This document shows positions 1 through 13,949 of a stretch of 64,000 bases of DNA, piece by piece. A program made the translations under genes and the position numbers. Source of the stretch: Schistocephalus solidus (Eukaryota; Platyhelminthes; Cestoda; Diphyllobothriidea; Diphyllobothriidae); assembly GCA_017591395.1 (NCBI GenBank), contig WEDG01000760.1, positions 151,001 to 215,000 on the forward strand. Reading direction: 5' to 3'. A model generated the notes under the pieces. It did no database searches. It was not told the DNA's origin and saw nothing but the letters and a program-made list of their open reading frames with translations. How positions within the stretch are numbered: position 1 is the first letter of the stretch; each line of letters starts with the position of its first letter.

Positions 1-650
1 CCTCCTCCCTTAAAGTATACATTAAACCCTCAACTCTCTCTCTCTCTCCTATTACCCATTGTCATGGGTTGTTGTTGCCCGTCATTGTCCCATCGGCACG
101 AATGCGATTTAAGATTAATAGTTTAAAAAGACCATTTCGGCTGAAAATTCTGGAATAACTGTTTCAAAAAAAGTGTTCTCTTTTTGCTCTGTACATTTTT
201 GTATAGGGACCTCGAGAATAGATTATTCTGCAGCCCTAAAACCACCAAATTTGCAGTCCCTTTGTCCACCAAGATATTTCTTCCTACATGCTAAGCATAA
301 GCATCTATCCACATTTGAAGTAATACAAAGGTGCTGGCTAGCATAAAAACCACCTTAAGGAAGTAAGATTTTATTTTATACGGAGAAACCATCAAGGACT
401 TTGCAAACTAAAAACTAAAAAACTACTACGGTGACCTCGAGCGCGACGGTTGAAAGGGGGTCTGAAAGCGAATAAAAGCTAGCTTGCGATAAGAGATCAT
501 GCCCCAAGCAGGTTATGAGATATGCTCAAATAGCAGTCTCCTGTAGCTTAAATCACGTTTATAATGATGAAAGGAGTAACGATGATGAGAGCGGAGACAG
601 CACGGAGCAGTTCAGAGAGACGGTATTGCTTATCGGTCTATAAAACTACT
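1..650. other. No gene recognised
   Basis: AT-rich sequence with a short CT-dinucleotide run at about 36-48. Reading frames are short and broken on both strands, and I see no recognisable repeat or RNA gene. Confidence 0.5.
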
Positions 651-654
651 GGGC

Positions 655-915
655 ATTGTGCGACTGCTGCTGGCGGGCCTCGAGAATGGGCCCCAAGGCA
701 GGGCGGGACGGGTTGGTTCCGTTAGCGATTGGTGTGCCTCCATCAACGAAAGTCCATATCCCCGGGCTAAATTGGCAAAACATCGAGCCCGTGGCTCAAT
801 GTTTAGACTGTTGTTCTTCTGATCAACAGGTCGCAGGTTCGAGCCTCGAGTGGGGCACCACCTGGGGTTGTGTATGACTGGCTACAAAACCCCCTTGTCT
901 TTGTTGGTATTGTTA
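655..915 (+). repeat. tRNA-derived SINE, ribozyme part deleted
   Basis: This is a plus-strand copy of the SINE seen as tandem arrays at 20.5-22.1 kb. It has the leading block with GGCCCCAAGGCAGGGCGGGA, then a tRNA-like head (GTGGCTCAATG A-box and GCAGGTTCGAGCC B-box near 832-846), then the GTATGACTGGCT segment. Immediately after GACTGGCT the sequence jumps to the tail (CCCCTTGTCTTTGTTGG), so the hammerhead segment present in other copies is deleted. It is therefore a decayed solo copy. The short open frames across it are incidental. Confidence 0.75.
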
Positions 916-3000
916 GTGTGGTTATTGATATCTATCCTGTATATATCTTGCCTGAAGTTTCAGTCAAACCACCTATTACTCAGAGCTAGACGTGGAACTA
1001 GGAATGCAGAAAGGGTACATATTTCATGTCCTGATGCTTACACCAGTTCTAACTCAAAGTTTAACTGTATATCCTAATATTAACACTAACCATGCCCCTA
1101 ACCCTGACACGTATCTTAACCTTAGTCATAATTTCCCTGGTATGTAGCCTGACATCACCTGTATTTTGGGCATTTCTTATTTTCAAGTCCTGCTGCGGTG
1201 GGCATATAATAAATCTTTTTGCTGTATCGGGGTGAATCTCTTAAAAAATGGACGTAACTTAAGCATTAAAACCAACAGACTAAGTCATAACAATAGTTTC
1301 CATATTATGACCATAACACTGTCAGTAGTGTGTTTGGGAGATCAGACCACAACTTTGTATCTAGCTATTTAACCATCGAGTTCTAGTATGCTTGAGCAAC
1401 ATGTGTGTTGACCATTTGAATACGGTTTTCCTCGAGAATTTTTGCTTCTATGTCCATTCACTGGCGTAACAGCTTATTTTCATCCTTGACAAATACCCCT
1501 GAATATTGATGATAGCAAAAACGATAATATGGCTCTCAATTCTTCATTAGATTGTGTTATTCATACCGCTTTCAAAGTTTGGTGTGACCTAGTTGCCAGA
1601 CTCTAAACGCAAATATTCATTCAAAGTCCAAAAGCGTTTTTTGCTAATTTTGCGCTACTGCATGACGCTTCTGTGTATTCCAGATAAATTGAAAATTCCT
1701 CATGTATTAATGTGCGAAGTTGGGATAAGTTTTTAGGCCGAAAAGTTTTATCCTATTTATACTATCATCAAACATCAGAAAGGAAAAATTAGCCCTTTTA
1801 TGATTGTTTCTCTCTTTAGAAAGTAATGTGAGAACTTGTAGTAAACCCTTCAGGGAAAAGACTTTCACATTCGGTCCCCAATTTTCTGAATTAGAGCTGA
1901 AATCCTTTAGCTTCAGTGGAATAATTACGTTAAATTTACATCCTACCGAAATGCAATCAGTAACATATACAAATTGAGCGAAATACAATGTTCAAAACAC
2001 GGGGGCTAGTTGGAAGTGCAGACAGCTACTATTTCCATCCAACTTCAATTTCGGAAAAATTGAAAAAAAACTAGATTGTTAATTGAGGTTCAGAGACTGT
2101 ATGCATGTGTGCGCAGTTCCCACTTCATGACACATGTGTTGCAGTGACTTTAGTCTGGGGTGCAGATTCTCAATGCTGAATGTGAGCGGTGAAGCTGATC
2201 CCCATTTCACTCCCGACCAAGTAACAGTGGCGATACTTAGCAGATTTCATTGCTATCAAGGCTCACTTACTCAATAACGTTTTGACAAGTTACGTGACCA
2301 AAATACATCAGTTTTAACCAAAATAAGCTGGTTGGTTTTTGAGAGTATTAATTATTTAGGAGGCGTTGGTATCAACCAAACCGTCCTCAAGGCGTTTTTT
2401 GGATATTATTTCTGATAATTATCTCTAGTGTTGAAACCCAAACACAAAAAGTGTGTGACTGGAAATTCTGCGGTTAAATGTCAGCTGACATATGAGTTTA
2501 TTTCGTGTAAATAATTAAAACCATACATGAGGCTCTTTTGCGATGTAGAGCAAGTTCGAAGGTTCAGTTTATGTTTTTCGTGTGTGCACCATGTGTGACT
2601 GTGACAATTTCATGTTTACTCTTAACCGTTGATTTTAGTTAAGATCAAACTTGACCCTATTGCCTTTTCTGTGCTTCGAGCTCTCTTTACGCAACAGATT
2701 ACTATTTTGTAGGAAGTGTGTATCCTCATCTCTGAGTCCAATATGAACCCAAGTCAAAAGAATAATATGTTGGAACAACAGATATCTATCCTTGATGTTT
2801 CTTTTAAAGTTAAAAACGTTAACTGACCAACTTTTAAATTTGGCTCGTCACATATACTAAAATATCCAACGCCTCTGATGGTACGAGTACCGACTCTATT
2901 AAAGCCATACCGCTACATGTTCGAATGCTTATGCGGTCATTTTGTTTTGCCAAAATCGGCCAAAAAGGAAGATGCATGATCACAAGGACAAGAATTTTTT
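916..3000. other. No gene recognised
   Basis: AT-rich single-copy-looking DNA. Open frames are under 100 codons, have no recognisable motif and show no plausible exon signals. Nothing else was seen. Confidence 0.5.
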
Positions 3001-3004
3001 CATT

Positions 3005-3050
3005 CAAATTTCGTATTTCTCTTCTGAGCCATCATCAGAGACAGAAGCAG
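3005..3050 (-). ncRNA. PLE-type hammerhead ribozyme relic
   Basis: On the minus strand the core CTGATGA (complement of 3032-3038) is followed after 12 nt by GAAA (complement of 3016-3019). The order and spacing match the minimal hammerheads of Penelope-like elements. Stem II is weak and the GTC cleavage triplet expected just after GAAAC is lost. It is a dead, partial copy recognised by comparison with the better copy at 33.0 kb. Confidence 0.45.
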
Positions 3051-3059
3051 ATGACTAGT

Positions 3060-6000
3060 CTAACCGCACCAAAGGTAAAGTCTTTATAGAATGCGGTTAC
3101 TATGCAAACGCGCGTTTATCGATATTATTATCTCCCGCATTCAGTGCCGATGATTGCATCCATCACAGTACTCGTCTGATCATACTTTCATGGCAAAACA
3201 ATGGTGAAACTATTGAAGTAATAAGCAAACCGGATGCCGGCAAATAAACAATCATTTCACCAGACATCATCATCGTGGACGTGTATAGAAGTCGCAAATT
3301 GGTGGTTTTTATTGGCGTTACAACTAAGTCGTTTAAATACAGCACCGCCTATGCATAAATTACCCCTACCTTCGCCTCTGTCTGATGATGACTCCGACTT
3401 TCAAGCTGAAAAATTGGTACATACAATTCTTTTCCAGTTATATGATGTCCTGGAAATCACCACTTCGCTTGAAGGGACATTTTGATTAGTTGAAATATCT
3501 GTGCGTGTAGATGCTACGTATACTGGGTCAAGTGTAAATGTAACTTTTTCATGGTAAGTTAGCAGCTGACTGAGTTGAATGAGATTAATTGTCAAGATTG
3601 TGGAAAAAGACAGCAGGTGTTATGAGTTTACAGGCTGTGAAATTCAAAACATAGAGAAAGTTTGTTCTACAAGCATGTCGTACAGTGGACCTCTCTTATT
3701 AAAATCAAGTGTTAGCACTTAGTAGATGCAGTCTACTCCATAGAAAATAAGTGGGCTGTGCGCTCCGAGAACCTAACACTAAGCAGTTCCATTTAGCCAA
3801 CCACCGAATGCATGTACAACCGCAAATTGCTTTGCTCAATTAGTAAAAATTTTGAATTTACCAATACATGTACGCATAATTGCAAGCACAATGCTCTGCG
3901 TACTCACGCCTGTACATTTCTCTGCATTTCACTGTTCGATTGTTTGCACGTGACATTAAAATCGTAAATTTGAGAGAGAACTCTTCTTTCTTCCGAGTTG
4001 CAGAAAGGTATTTTATACTACATGGAGTTAAGAAAATCATATGAGCCATAAAACAGCCAGTCCAATAACTTAATCTCTGTCGATAACACTGCAGACCGGA
4101 GAATGAAGTTTTGTCGTAAAAATTTGAATTTTTAATAAGTTCACAGTGTAAATTTTGTTACTTAATAAAGAAAAACTACAGATTTTTGGATTTGATACTC
4201 CACTAATATTGCGCACGCTGTAACTGGACTAAGAGCCATTTCCATCAAAAGCCGTTTGTAACCTTTGGAGAGTATCCCACTAAACATTTCGCCCACCTCA
4301 ATTTCTAGCGTGTGGTATTTGTTCATTAGGTAGTAATACTTAACTAAAAATACTATGAATATCTTAAATAGCAATGCAACATACACGTGGCATTCTGTGA
4401 TTGGTCGTATTTCAGCTCTTCATTTCAGCAATATTTTGCCCTTGAGTAGATCACATTTTTAGGTAGAACATTTGTAACTGGAATTCAACTCCTACAATTC
4501 AGCTCCTGTAAACCCATTTGGATGGTAAATCCCCGATTCAATACCTCCATGGCGATGACTATCGTTTCCTGGAAAAAACTTTCCTGTAGCTCATGTGAAT
4601 GAATTGGAGATCTTTTTAGTCACCTGTGGTAAACCATAAGCACATTTTGATAGTATTTCTCGTCAATACTGGCTGGAAGTGTACATTATCAACAGCAGTC
4701 TTTCATCCATCGGTGGTAAGGCATTAAAATGACCTGCACGCTGTCATTATCTGAAGGCTTTTGGGATTAACACCTAACGTGTGATTTTTATGAACATCAT
4801 CAGCAATTAAAATTCATCTTTATTACTGTAATAGAGTAGCCCTCAGTTAACCCTGATTTTCTCATGTTTTTCTTTATTTTCTCCACTTTCATGAATTGCA
4901 CGATGGTGTGCGTTTACTGACCTAACAGCAATCATAGAACGTAGCTGTACATTTCAGTCACGAGATCTGCTGATCCAGGATGCTGCACTTAAGTCGGATA
5001 GAACAGCAATACTGCCGCTTCACGTGGTTGTGGAAAATGACTGAATAATTTTAATGTTTGTGTGCGCATGTTGGCATTATGAGGTAGAAGTTTTATCCTA
5101 ATCACTGGATAGCAGAAAAGGCGTGTGGTTCCGGACACTTACACATCGGCCAAAATTAGTTTGTACTGAGTTCAGCGTGCAAGCCTGATCCCTGTATGCT
5201 GCCTGAATGTACGAGTACTTGCCCTGTGGTCCAGGGGAAGATCGTTAATCTCAAGTGGCTTGTATTCAACTGAACAGAATTCACATCTGAGCATACGCAT
5301 GGCTGTACCCGGGGTACGTGCCACTTACTCCGGGAAAACAACGAGGAATGGTCTTTGCGAACCTGCTGGGGCTTCTTGATTATAAAAGTTACCGCTTCCT
5401 TTGGCTGTTTGTGAGGAATATGGTCGATGAATTACCAGAGCGCAGCCAGGAAAAACAGAACCTGAACTGTAAATGGCATGCTATAATTTAGTCTTCTTGT
5501 GCAGCAGGTTTGCTAGTGTTACCGCGTGCATGACAAGATACCCTGAAAAGAACACTGACTTCCTAAGCAAAATGATGCGACCTCATTTCCTGCGTTTGCT
5601 AAGCAGAGGAAAATATCAAACTCATGACAGCACCAGTACCAACTTTAATTCCTGTCTTCAGCTTCCGGCTCGCGTCGTATTCAACACGAAATTATTAGGG
5701 GTACTTTCAATGGTCAACGCCAAAAAAACAGTCATCGTTTTTTAGAAGAAATGACGTTTTGCTGTTCTATGGCATTGTATTGCAAAGAGCCAAGTTTATA
5801 CAGCAGGAGCTCTTTCCCTCATGTGAAAACAGGGCCGTAAGAACACTGTCTTGTTTACTTAATGCGACGTTTTTGACCTCGAAGCACTCGGATGCGAAAT
5901 TTTTGGTAGATTGACGGATGTTGAAAATCCAAGAAAAGGTCTTTGTCCGTTTCTAGGTCCAGAAAACGGACCGTTTTTTTCAAATTATCCAGTCCCTCAA

Positions 6001-9000
6001 AAGAGGTATATTTTTTTCAGAATGGAAGAGTGGTTAATTCGACTTCTCAAATTTCCAACCTTAAGTTCACATTCCAGCATCAGTGTGTTCAGAAATGTAA
6101 ACGTCTTAATTCGCTGCTTCACAAGGTCCTGTTATGCATTACTGCCACTTTCCTCTTGGTTTCTATTCCTCCGGAGATGGTGGTCGAGACCACAGTAGAA
6201 CTCTTTACATCAAATATGCTGAACAGGGGAATCAGCTAAAAAAAAAACCGAAATTTCCCAACTCCTGAATTACAAAATTCCAGCGTACTTCAACATAAAC
6301 TAAAAAAGCGACGAGCAGGTAGAATAAACTCCAAATTCTGGACAGTATCAACAAATGCATGAGCAAAGGAGACGAAATATAACACTGTAGGAATTTCAAT
6401 TCTTTGCTTTCGCTTACGTACGTGAACATGTGTCAGAAGTCATCAACTGTCATACGAACCAATCAGGCACCGCTCATTAAGCTGAATAGACCACGGCAGC
6501 TGTAGGAATCTTCTGAAGTCGTTTGCGGTGTCTGGGGAAATTTTGGCCAAGGCCACTATGTCGGAAAACCCGGAGACTCTTATTCAGACGGATGACCGAA
6601 CTCGCGGCAGCAGTGAGGTTAAAAGACAACAGATTGACCCACGCTGAGAGCAAGTGGGCAGGCGCTGTTGACATTGACAGTCAGTTAACCAAAATGCTAA
6701 TTGATTATCACACTAATGCTTATGATTAAATTTCAGTAGTAAACAACTAACCTTTCGGAAATCGATTATTCATCGCTGAAAGTTAAACCATCCTCCACGC
6801 AGGCAGAATTCGTTACTTATGATGTTATTCGGTGGAATAGCAACTGCTTCCTATAAATACCGCAGCCCTTGTGTCAGTGTTCCCTTTTAACTGACGCAGT
6901 CTTGACTGAGGTGTTTGGGTGAGAATCCGTAACACCACACAAATAAACCTCTTATTCTAGCAGTCATATCTGTTCCCTTCCAAAGGATTTACCCTTCTGT
7001 GCCAAAATCCGGTGTCATGATTCACATGCAGTTGCTGAGAGATCTAATCATGTGTTATTGTCCACAGAAAAAACGGCTAGTGTAGGGGTAGGTTGTGACT
7101 TGTTTGCTATCTTTATACCGGTATTCGAAATTCAGAGACCTCATCTAACATATCGTTGAAGCGGAATTTGTTGTCTTTCAGTGAACTACAGCATATTCAA
7201 CTTTTCGTCCGAGTGAATGGATATTCACGCAAATGTCTTAACAACTGCATACGTAAACGCGATCACCAGAAAACTCCAACCAGTCCCAAATTTTGGTGAG
7301 CGCTCCAATGTGTGAAGAAGGTCGCGAAGCCGCCTCATTAAGTCACTGGAAATTAGAGTTGTTCACATTTCGAAGGTAAACATCAGCCACTTGTTCATGC
7401 GGCCAAAAGATCTATTGCCAAGGCAGGAAACTTCTTGAGTTCAGGACAAATTAACTACATCGGAGAAACTGATAGACTACTTCGCACGTGAATGAGCGCG
7501 CATTAAGCAGCGGTGAGGTAGAATGACGCTTACTCTCAGATAACTGCTCATTTAACGAGACCCGGCCACATCAGTTGACAACCGTGTTAGCCGTGAGCTG
7601 GTTGTGTCCTGGTTCGCGAATCGAAGACAACTGTGCCAAAATTAAGAAGAAAAGGTGATACTGGTTCCGCGTGATGATGTAAGGCTTCTGGCTAATCAGA
7701 CAGAAATCCAGTGACTTTGCACCGATCAGAATTGTCAGTTACATTGTTGGGATAGATGCGTAACTATTTCTTAGTGCCTTGCATTTAAAAATTATGTCAG
7801 TCATGATCGGGCATGCATGCCTTGCAGAGGAAGACGACATACGCATCCTAATATTGCTGTCATCAATGACGCGTTACTGCCTAGTCGACAATCCAAAAAC
7901 CTGTTAATCTTACAGGTTACCTCCAAGTAATGGCACTTTAGTATCAGTCAACCCCAAAAAGGTGAAGTAGGCAGTATATTTGCCAACAGGGGATAGGTAG
8001 CTTTGCGGAGTTTTCAAAATCCCTGACGGAAATGGGCCATTACGCGTTGTATTAGAGCGCTAAATTAGACTTTACGAAGACGATCCTATAATCACTAAAC
8101 GCATATTATCCATAGGTTAGAGCCGCCTAACTCGGAACCCTTTTGCTGAAGACGTTAGAACGTTTGGTCAAGGTTTTCGGGTGACACACCGAATTTGAGT
8201 TCTATCCATGAAAACTGCCACAGCTACAGTTGGTATATCACTGAAAGATAGATAACCGTATTCTGGTGTTCAGGAATTTTTCAATGAAAACCCCGAGGTC
8301 GCCTGTGTAAGCTTAGAATCCTACCCTTTAGACACATAAGAATTGCCCAGTTATGTCCTTAAGTCAAAAGTGATTGTAAGCGACACTTCCACGTAAGGAA
8401 TCCTGCAAGCACATATAACGATATTGCATAATCTTACCCCTGAAGCTAGTATTCATGCAATATTAATTTACTAATATATGTCTATTTTAAAGACTTGCCG
8501 GACTTAAATTTACAATGCTTTTAGGTTGCTGATTCTAAAAAACAGTATGGCATATCGTAGAGACATCTTAAAACGAATGGACTTTTATTTTGAATTGCTG
8601 CTCTGATAATGAATAACGTTTAGAAGAGAAAGGGATGTAACAGTCAAACTATCATCCGTCGAGTGAATAAAATCCCCAGCAAGAGCTTACGAAAAATGGT
8701 TTAACACCAGGCTGAGGTCTATAAGGTGTGTAGTAGTCGCAGTGCAAGTCTAATATATTTATAAAGTGATTCACGCGGAATTCACTGTCTCTGCGCTCAC
8801 TTTGCGATGGAGCCAGAATGTAGACCACCATAGAAGATGTCTGAACTGTCAACTTCGTTAGGTGGCTAATTGGCCTAAATAAATAGAGGCAGAAACTTCT
8901 CGATCGGAGCCTAAGAACTTAACATGTAAGAAGGCTGGTGGTACACAAGGTTTAAATTTCTTTTCGCAGCCGTGAATCTTGCAAAATCTGGTCACTTTAA

Positions 9001-9440
9001 TGAAAGAATGTTTTAGAATTAAAACACGTCAAAAATTACGGTGCGCTCACTGTTTTTATAATGGTTCTTGCGTTCTGGCGAACAAAAAGATTGTAAGGGC
9101 ACAAGAATTGCAATCATGTATAAAAATTATGTAGATACATAATTTGATTAGTAAAGAGCTAAATCAATGTCAGAGACAGCGTGTCTGGACGAAATGCCTA
9201 TAAAATCACTACCATAACAAAATATCACCAAAATATAACCCACTATACGCATTTATTGTGTCTGGATTTGTTTAAGTGGAACCTATGAATGAACCTGATA
9301 GTATGCCAAAATAAATGTTATTGACTTTTGCCCAATTCACGTGTTAGGTCACGTTTCAGAATCTGATGCTGTTACCGAACAAAAGAATGCCTAATTGCTG
9401 ATACAAGCAAAAATGCATGTCTCAGGAAATTAATGTCGAT
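3060..9440. other. No gene recognised
   Basis: Over 6 kb of mostly AT-rich DNA. Open frames up to about 100 codons occur (for example around 5.47-5.75 and 5.91-6.24 kb), but none has a recognisable domain, and neighbouring frames overlap on both strands as chance frames do. No RNA gene or clear repeat was identified. Confidence 0.45.
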
Positions 9441-9448
9441 TGGTAGAC

Positions 9449-9522
9449 GCGATCGCTCAGATAAGAATTTATTTGCCTGAAATTTCAGATTCACGGTTAC
9501 TTCCATCATCAAAGACGCCATG
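9449..9522 (-). ncRNA. PLE-type hammerhead ribozyme relic
   Basis: Reading the minus strand, TTGATGA (complement of 9506-9512; consensus CTGATGA) is followed by GAAATTTC (complement of 9479-9486), then AGGCAAATAAA and a segment ending in GAGCGATCG. The downstream part matches the 33.0 kb copy, which has AGGCGAATAAA and CAGCGATC. The first core base and the short stem III are mutated, so cleavage is unlikely. This is a PLE terminal-repeat fragment. Confidence 0.55.
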
Positions 9523-9599
9523 AAAAACGTATAATTGGAATAATGGGAGTTGCAGTACTTATAAGATGCAGTCTTATGCTATTGTATACCTAGGAAAAT

Positions 9600-9900
9600 T
9601 AGGGGGTCCCCGTTGGTTTAGGAGTTTTCCTCTTCTGCTCCACTGGCTCGACGGCCGACATGGGGGTCGTGACCTGCTGAACGTGCATCATCCCTGTTGT
9701 ATGTATGTTCGATAATTGCCCGGTCACCTGGCTCACCGGCATAAATCAATTGATCAGAGAACAGGGAGGTAACAACTAAACGAGCAATTTGTTTCCTCAT
9801 TTTCCCCGTTTGAAAAAAACGGATAACTAAAAAAGGACGTGTAAAGGCCAGCGTACGTGTAACCTTGTACGTCAAAGTACTATTCCATTTTGGCAAACTT
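9600..9900 (-). other. GC-richer open frame, unidentified
   Basis: A minus-strand open frame of 92 codons ends in a block (9,610-9,740) that is richer in G+C than its surroundings. It includes the peptide GEPGDRAIIEHTYNRDDARS. I recognise no domain. It could be a terminal exon, or part of a dispersed repeat with chance coding potential. No splice partner was found nearby. Confidence 0.2.
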
Positions 9901-12030
9901 GACGTTTTGCAGTAATAACAAACTATTGAGAATAAAGAAATATTTCAATTATAATGCATGCTTACCGGACAACTGATATAGTATTTGATGTGTTCATTAT
10001 AATTGGTCATAAAAAATGGTTCATTAAAGTTGTTTGCTATTGCTCAGATAAAAATATAGTTTATTTCACTGGTATAAATATAGTTTTATGACATAAAGCA
10101 TAAAAAGTGTAATATTATTAGTATTTCAGCATAATGCTATTATAGTATATGTAATGCAATTTTGGCTTCTCAAGATATTTATAAAAATTAAGTTGGATAA
10201 TTTACATGACTAACCTGCGAATGACTCGTCAACCTAAATGGCAATAAACGCCTTATAGTACGAACAAGGTTTGAGATATTAAGGTTTTTGAATACAGCAA
10301 ATTATCTTACCACTCAAGGTACAAGACTCAATTAAAGCTGTAAACTAAACTCTTTTGGGGTAACTTGACTGAAAGCTTTTTATCAGTCAAAAATCCTCGC
10401 ATGGCACAACATGTCCATAGGTGCCTCGTTATTTACAATTGATAAAATAGTCTAAGTGTGTACGTTCGCTATGGATTTAAAACATGTAGCTTGCATTATT
10501 GCTTAACTGCTTGTGAGGTCCTCTGAATTGATTACAGAACAGTTTTTCTGTATTCTTTTTTTGAATGTTTCACCACATGAACTGCAAGTAATTTGTTCTG
10601 AAACCAAACTATCCAACAGACGGGCAGAAACTGCGCAGATACGCTTGTCATTAAACATTGGAAATGAACGTAAAGCAGATCGGAGGTAAACTGTTGGCTT
10701 ATTTTGAAGAATTTTATAGAAAGATCGTAAACTCTCCGCAAATATCTGCGCAAAACAGATGAAAATAATAATGTTGCTTCGACTTCCGAGGCAATCATAT
10801 TTCATACGATTTTGTTTAGAATAGGGATATTTACAAAAAAACGTAGCATTCAGTAGAGACAGTGCTCAGTTATCGTCAATTTTAAAATAATCGGCCACAG
10901 AAAATCCCTTCGCGTATAGAAGTCAAGCAATCTACACTATGATTTAAATATAAATGGTTCCATTGAAATACATTGTTAAAAGATTAACTTCATCCAGTCT
11001 GTTCGGTAACATGTGTTCTGTAAGAGGGCACGTTTTGCTTGAATGAACTGGTTACTAAAGGGCGAAACTCAGATGAACCGACTGAAGTTTTTAGATAAAA
11101 AGTCTTTAATGCTTAACATTTTTGTCTTGGTCCATACGGATCTTATCTGTCTTAAGCTAGTTGACCAAAAAATTGCAGTCAAAGTTAAAATAAACGAATT
11201 TAGCTAACGGAATTACAGCATCTTAAAAGCATCTGACAAACATCTCGAGCTATATAACGATCGAAAAATATTTTGATGAGCAACTACCTTGTGCTCAAAA
11301 TATTTAAGATGGTTTTTATGAAATCTTTTTTGTTTTTGTTCTTGCCGGCATTAGTCAGATATCCTATGAAGTAAAAAATAAAATAATAACAAAGGATATT
11401 TATTCGTAAACAAAGTATCGCTTAACTGAGTATGACGCTTAAATAGGGCTATTTTTACTTCCTTTAACTGTGGAATCTGGCTTAAATGACTTCTGATTTT
11501 GGGTTTTTAAAATACAATTGAAATTATTTTCTCTGGATCCTGGAAACATGTGGTCTTTCCGTGCATTTCGTTACTTGTTAAAAGAATAACTTTTTCGCCT
11601 GATTATTTTCTTACTCTTGTCACTTGTTTGAATGTTTTGATCGCTTAACAATCTTTTGGAGAGTTTAATTAGTCGTTGATAATTTGAATTTTGTTATTTC
11701 TACAGACCAGGACGTCAACCGATTACGTTGGACCACATTAAAGCGTACACCCGTTAAAAATACTTTTAGGTTAGTCTCTGAACATGTCTTGCTGAGCCGA
11801 AATTATTCAAACCGGCAACCATAACTGGCCTATACTTTCCGCAAGCTGTGTCGTTTTCATTGAACTGAATTATCTGCCCACTTCTGGCTTGTGTTAGCAC
11901 ATCGCCTAGCCACGTGTCTGGTTTGCGCATATCAACTTTCGATCTGAGGAAATTACACAAAATAAAGGAATAATTTATGAGGAAATTAAAAATCAATAAG
12001 TGGTAAATAGAGGATCTACCAGAAAGCACG
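9901..12030. other. No gene recognised
   Basis: Very AT-rich. Two overlapping minus-strand frames near 10.5-10.8 kb are about 90-100 codons long but show no motif. Nothing else can be supported. Confidence 0.5.
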
Positions 12031-12038
12031 AATAAAAC

Positions 12039-12126
12039 GCTGGGGGACCCACAGATGAGCTGGATCCCTCGCAGCTGTTTCAAGCAGTAGTCGAATATGG
12101 GCGAAAAACTTGTCAAGGTTTTTAGC
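12039..12126 (+). ncRNA. Decayed hammerhead of the 355-bp retrozyme-like element
   Basis: The fragment shares GCTGGGGGACCCA, the inner hairpin region with GCTG and GCAG, and the terminal TTTTTAGCTAG with the intact copies at 19.98 and 20.33 kb. The first core segment reads CAGATGAG instead of CTGANGAG. The second is at 12,103-12,106 (GAAA). The stem I strand expected to be TGGG is AAGG. The key U-to-A core change and the broken stem I make activity unlikely. It is a solo relic. Confidence 0.7.
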
Positions 12127-12129
12127 TAG

Positions 12130-13315
12130 TTCCTGTGAGGTTACGCATGGTTTATCATATAAAACATATAGCTCATAACATTGCCATCTGGAACTGGCTT
12201 CTTCTCTTCTATTAGCAAATTGCCATCTATCCCTGAACCAAAACGTGTTGCAGTATCTTATACGTAAATGTGGTACTCGTGATGTCCCTATATGAAATAG
12301 GTGCATTGCATTGTCAGACTGAAAAACATTTCTTCTTTCCTCTTTCTGATTCTTTAGGTCTCACTGTCACCTGGTTCCTTGACGTTAGATCGATTTTGCC
12401 AAAATATGTGAACTTTGGGGAAAGCCTACCTTTACTCCACCAGCAATGCCTTATTTATTGATTTTATAAATTTTGTTTAATTGGTTGTTTTGTAACTATT
12501 TCTCACTTTATTAAAAGCATTTTTGTGCAAAAATAATTACTTTTGTCTGCGTGTTTATCTTTTGCTATTTGAACTTTGTAATGGTCATCTTTTCTGCTGA
12601 TTGTATTTTCCGAGAAGTATTTGTAATTTGGCTTAGATGCTGATGAGTCACTCAATTAAGTAGAAGTTTCATCATATATGTTTGACATCTCTAGCATACA
12701 GACATATTATTTCTGATTTTTCTCTTGAGTGTTCTACAGAGGTTTTATGCTACTACTCTCGATGTTCCAAGCTGAGCCGTATTCCGAACAAGGACGTTTG
12801 AAGTGATTATAAAAATCTTTTTATTTTTTAAATGAAATCTTTCTTCTTCACTCGCACACAAGTATGAAATTCACTCAGGTAGGACGTGGTTATTGTCACT
12901 TATACCTGCATTAAGATAAAGAGGTTTGATTACAGAGGGAAAACACAATTTCGACATAAATTTGAGCTTCAGTTTTAAACCAAAAGGTGGTGTGCAGAAT
13001 TATCAAGGAACCCAAAGCTGTATGTCTTCAATATGCTTTTGCCTCCACCACGTCATTTTTGTGGAGCGATAGAGGTGCCGGATCTACCGCTGTTTTTCTG
13101 ATGCTGGGGTAATTTATTTGATAACTGCATGTTTCTTTCTTTCTTAGCTAGCGGTTCGTGAGATATTTCGAAACAGACAGCAGCTTTCTGTCTTCTAACT
13201 TAAATGCCTCAAACCAGAGTTTATTTTTTTATGTAAAATCCAGGCACGCGCATGCAGTGGAAGATGGAAAATACAGTAGATGATCTAACTCAGGCAATGT
13301 GGCACTGACATTCAA
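12130..13315. other. No gene recognised
   Basis: AT-rich DNA with no supported gene, RNA or repeat. Confidence 0.5.
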
Positions 13316-13317
13316 GG

Positions 13318-13400
13318 GAGCAGTTAAGCGTACATTTAGTCTCGTTATTTTGGTTTTTTGAGTCAATCGGAGGCTCAAACGTTTTAAACTAAAGAACACT
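13318..13400. repeat. Short dispersed repeat, copy 1
   Basis: A segment beginning with GTTAAGCGTACATTTAGTCT is closely matched at 56,476-56,560 in the same orientation. The match covers roughly 70-80 bases and then fades. The family is unidentified. Confidence 0.5.
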
Positions 13401-13949
13401 GCAGATTTTATCTTGTATATTGACGGAAAATGGGCAGGATTGGGGGAAAATCTGAGATTTTGGAATGTCCAAGAAATTTAATATTACAGAACAAAATCCA
13501 TAGTTTTGTGCGTTTTATCTAAAATAGTATTAATATAAGTAAGAAAAGTGTCATGAAACCAGATATTTAGATAAATGCAATCGTAAAGAATTGCATTATT
13601 CCAGAAAAATACAATGGATTTGGATTCAAAAATTGCTCTTCACATATTTGGACATTTTTACCAGAAAACGTAGTAATATGTTTTTTTCCCAGTATTTGTT
13701 ACTTCTCTTAAAACTGAGACCGTAAGCAAAGATGTGCGAGATACTGTGTAAATGGAGGCCATGTCAAACCCATGTTACATTTATAGAATGCGAAAAGATG
13801 CCTTTTGTATACTGCAGTTTCCGTTAATCCAGAATTTAGACACGAAGGTTAGATTTAATCACAAAATCGTCGTATATATTCGGCGAATCTGTTATAAATT
13901 TTTAATCTAAGAACGGGGCGTTATAGAAATCAAATATAACGAGAAAGCT

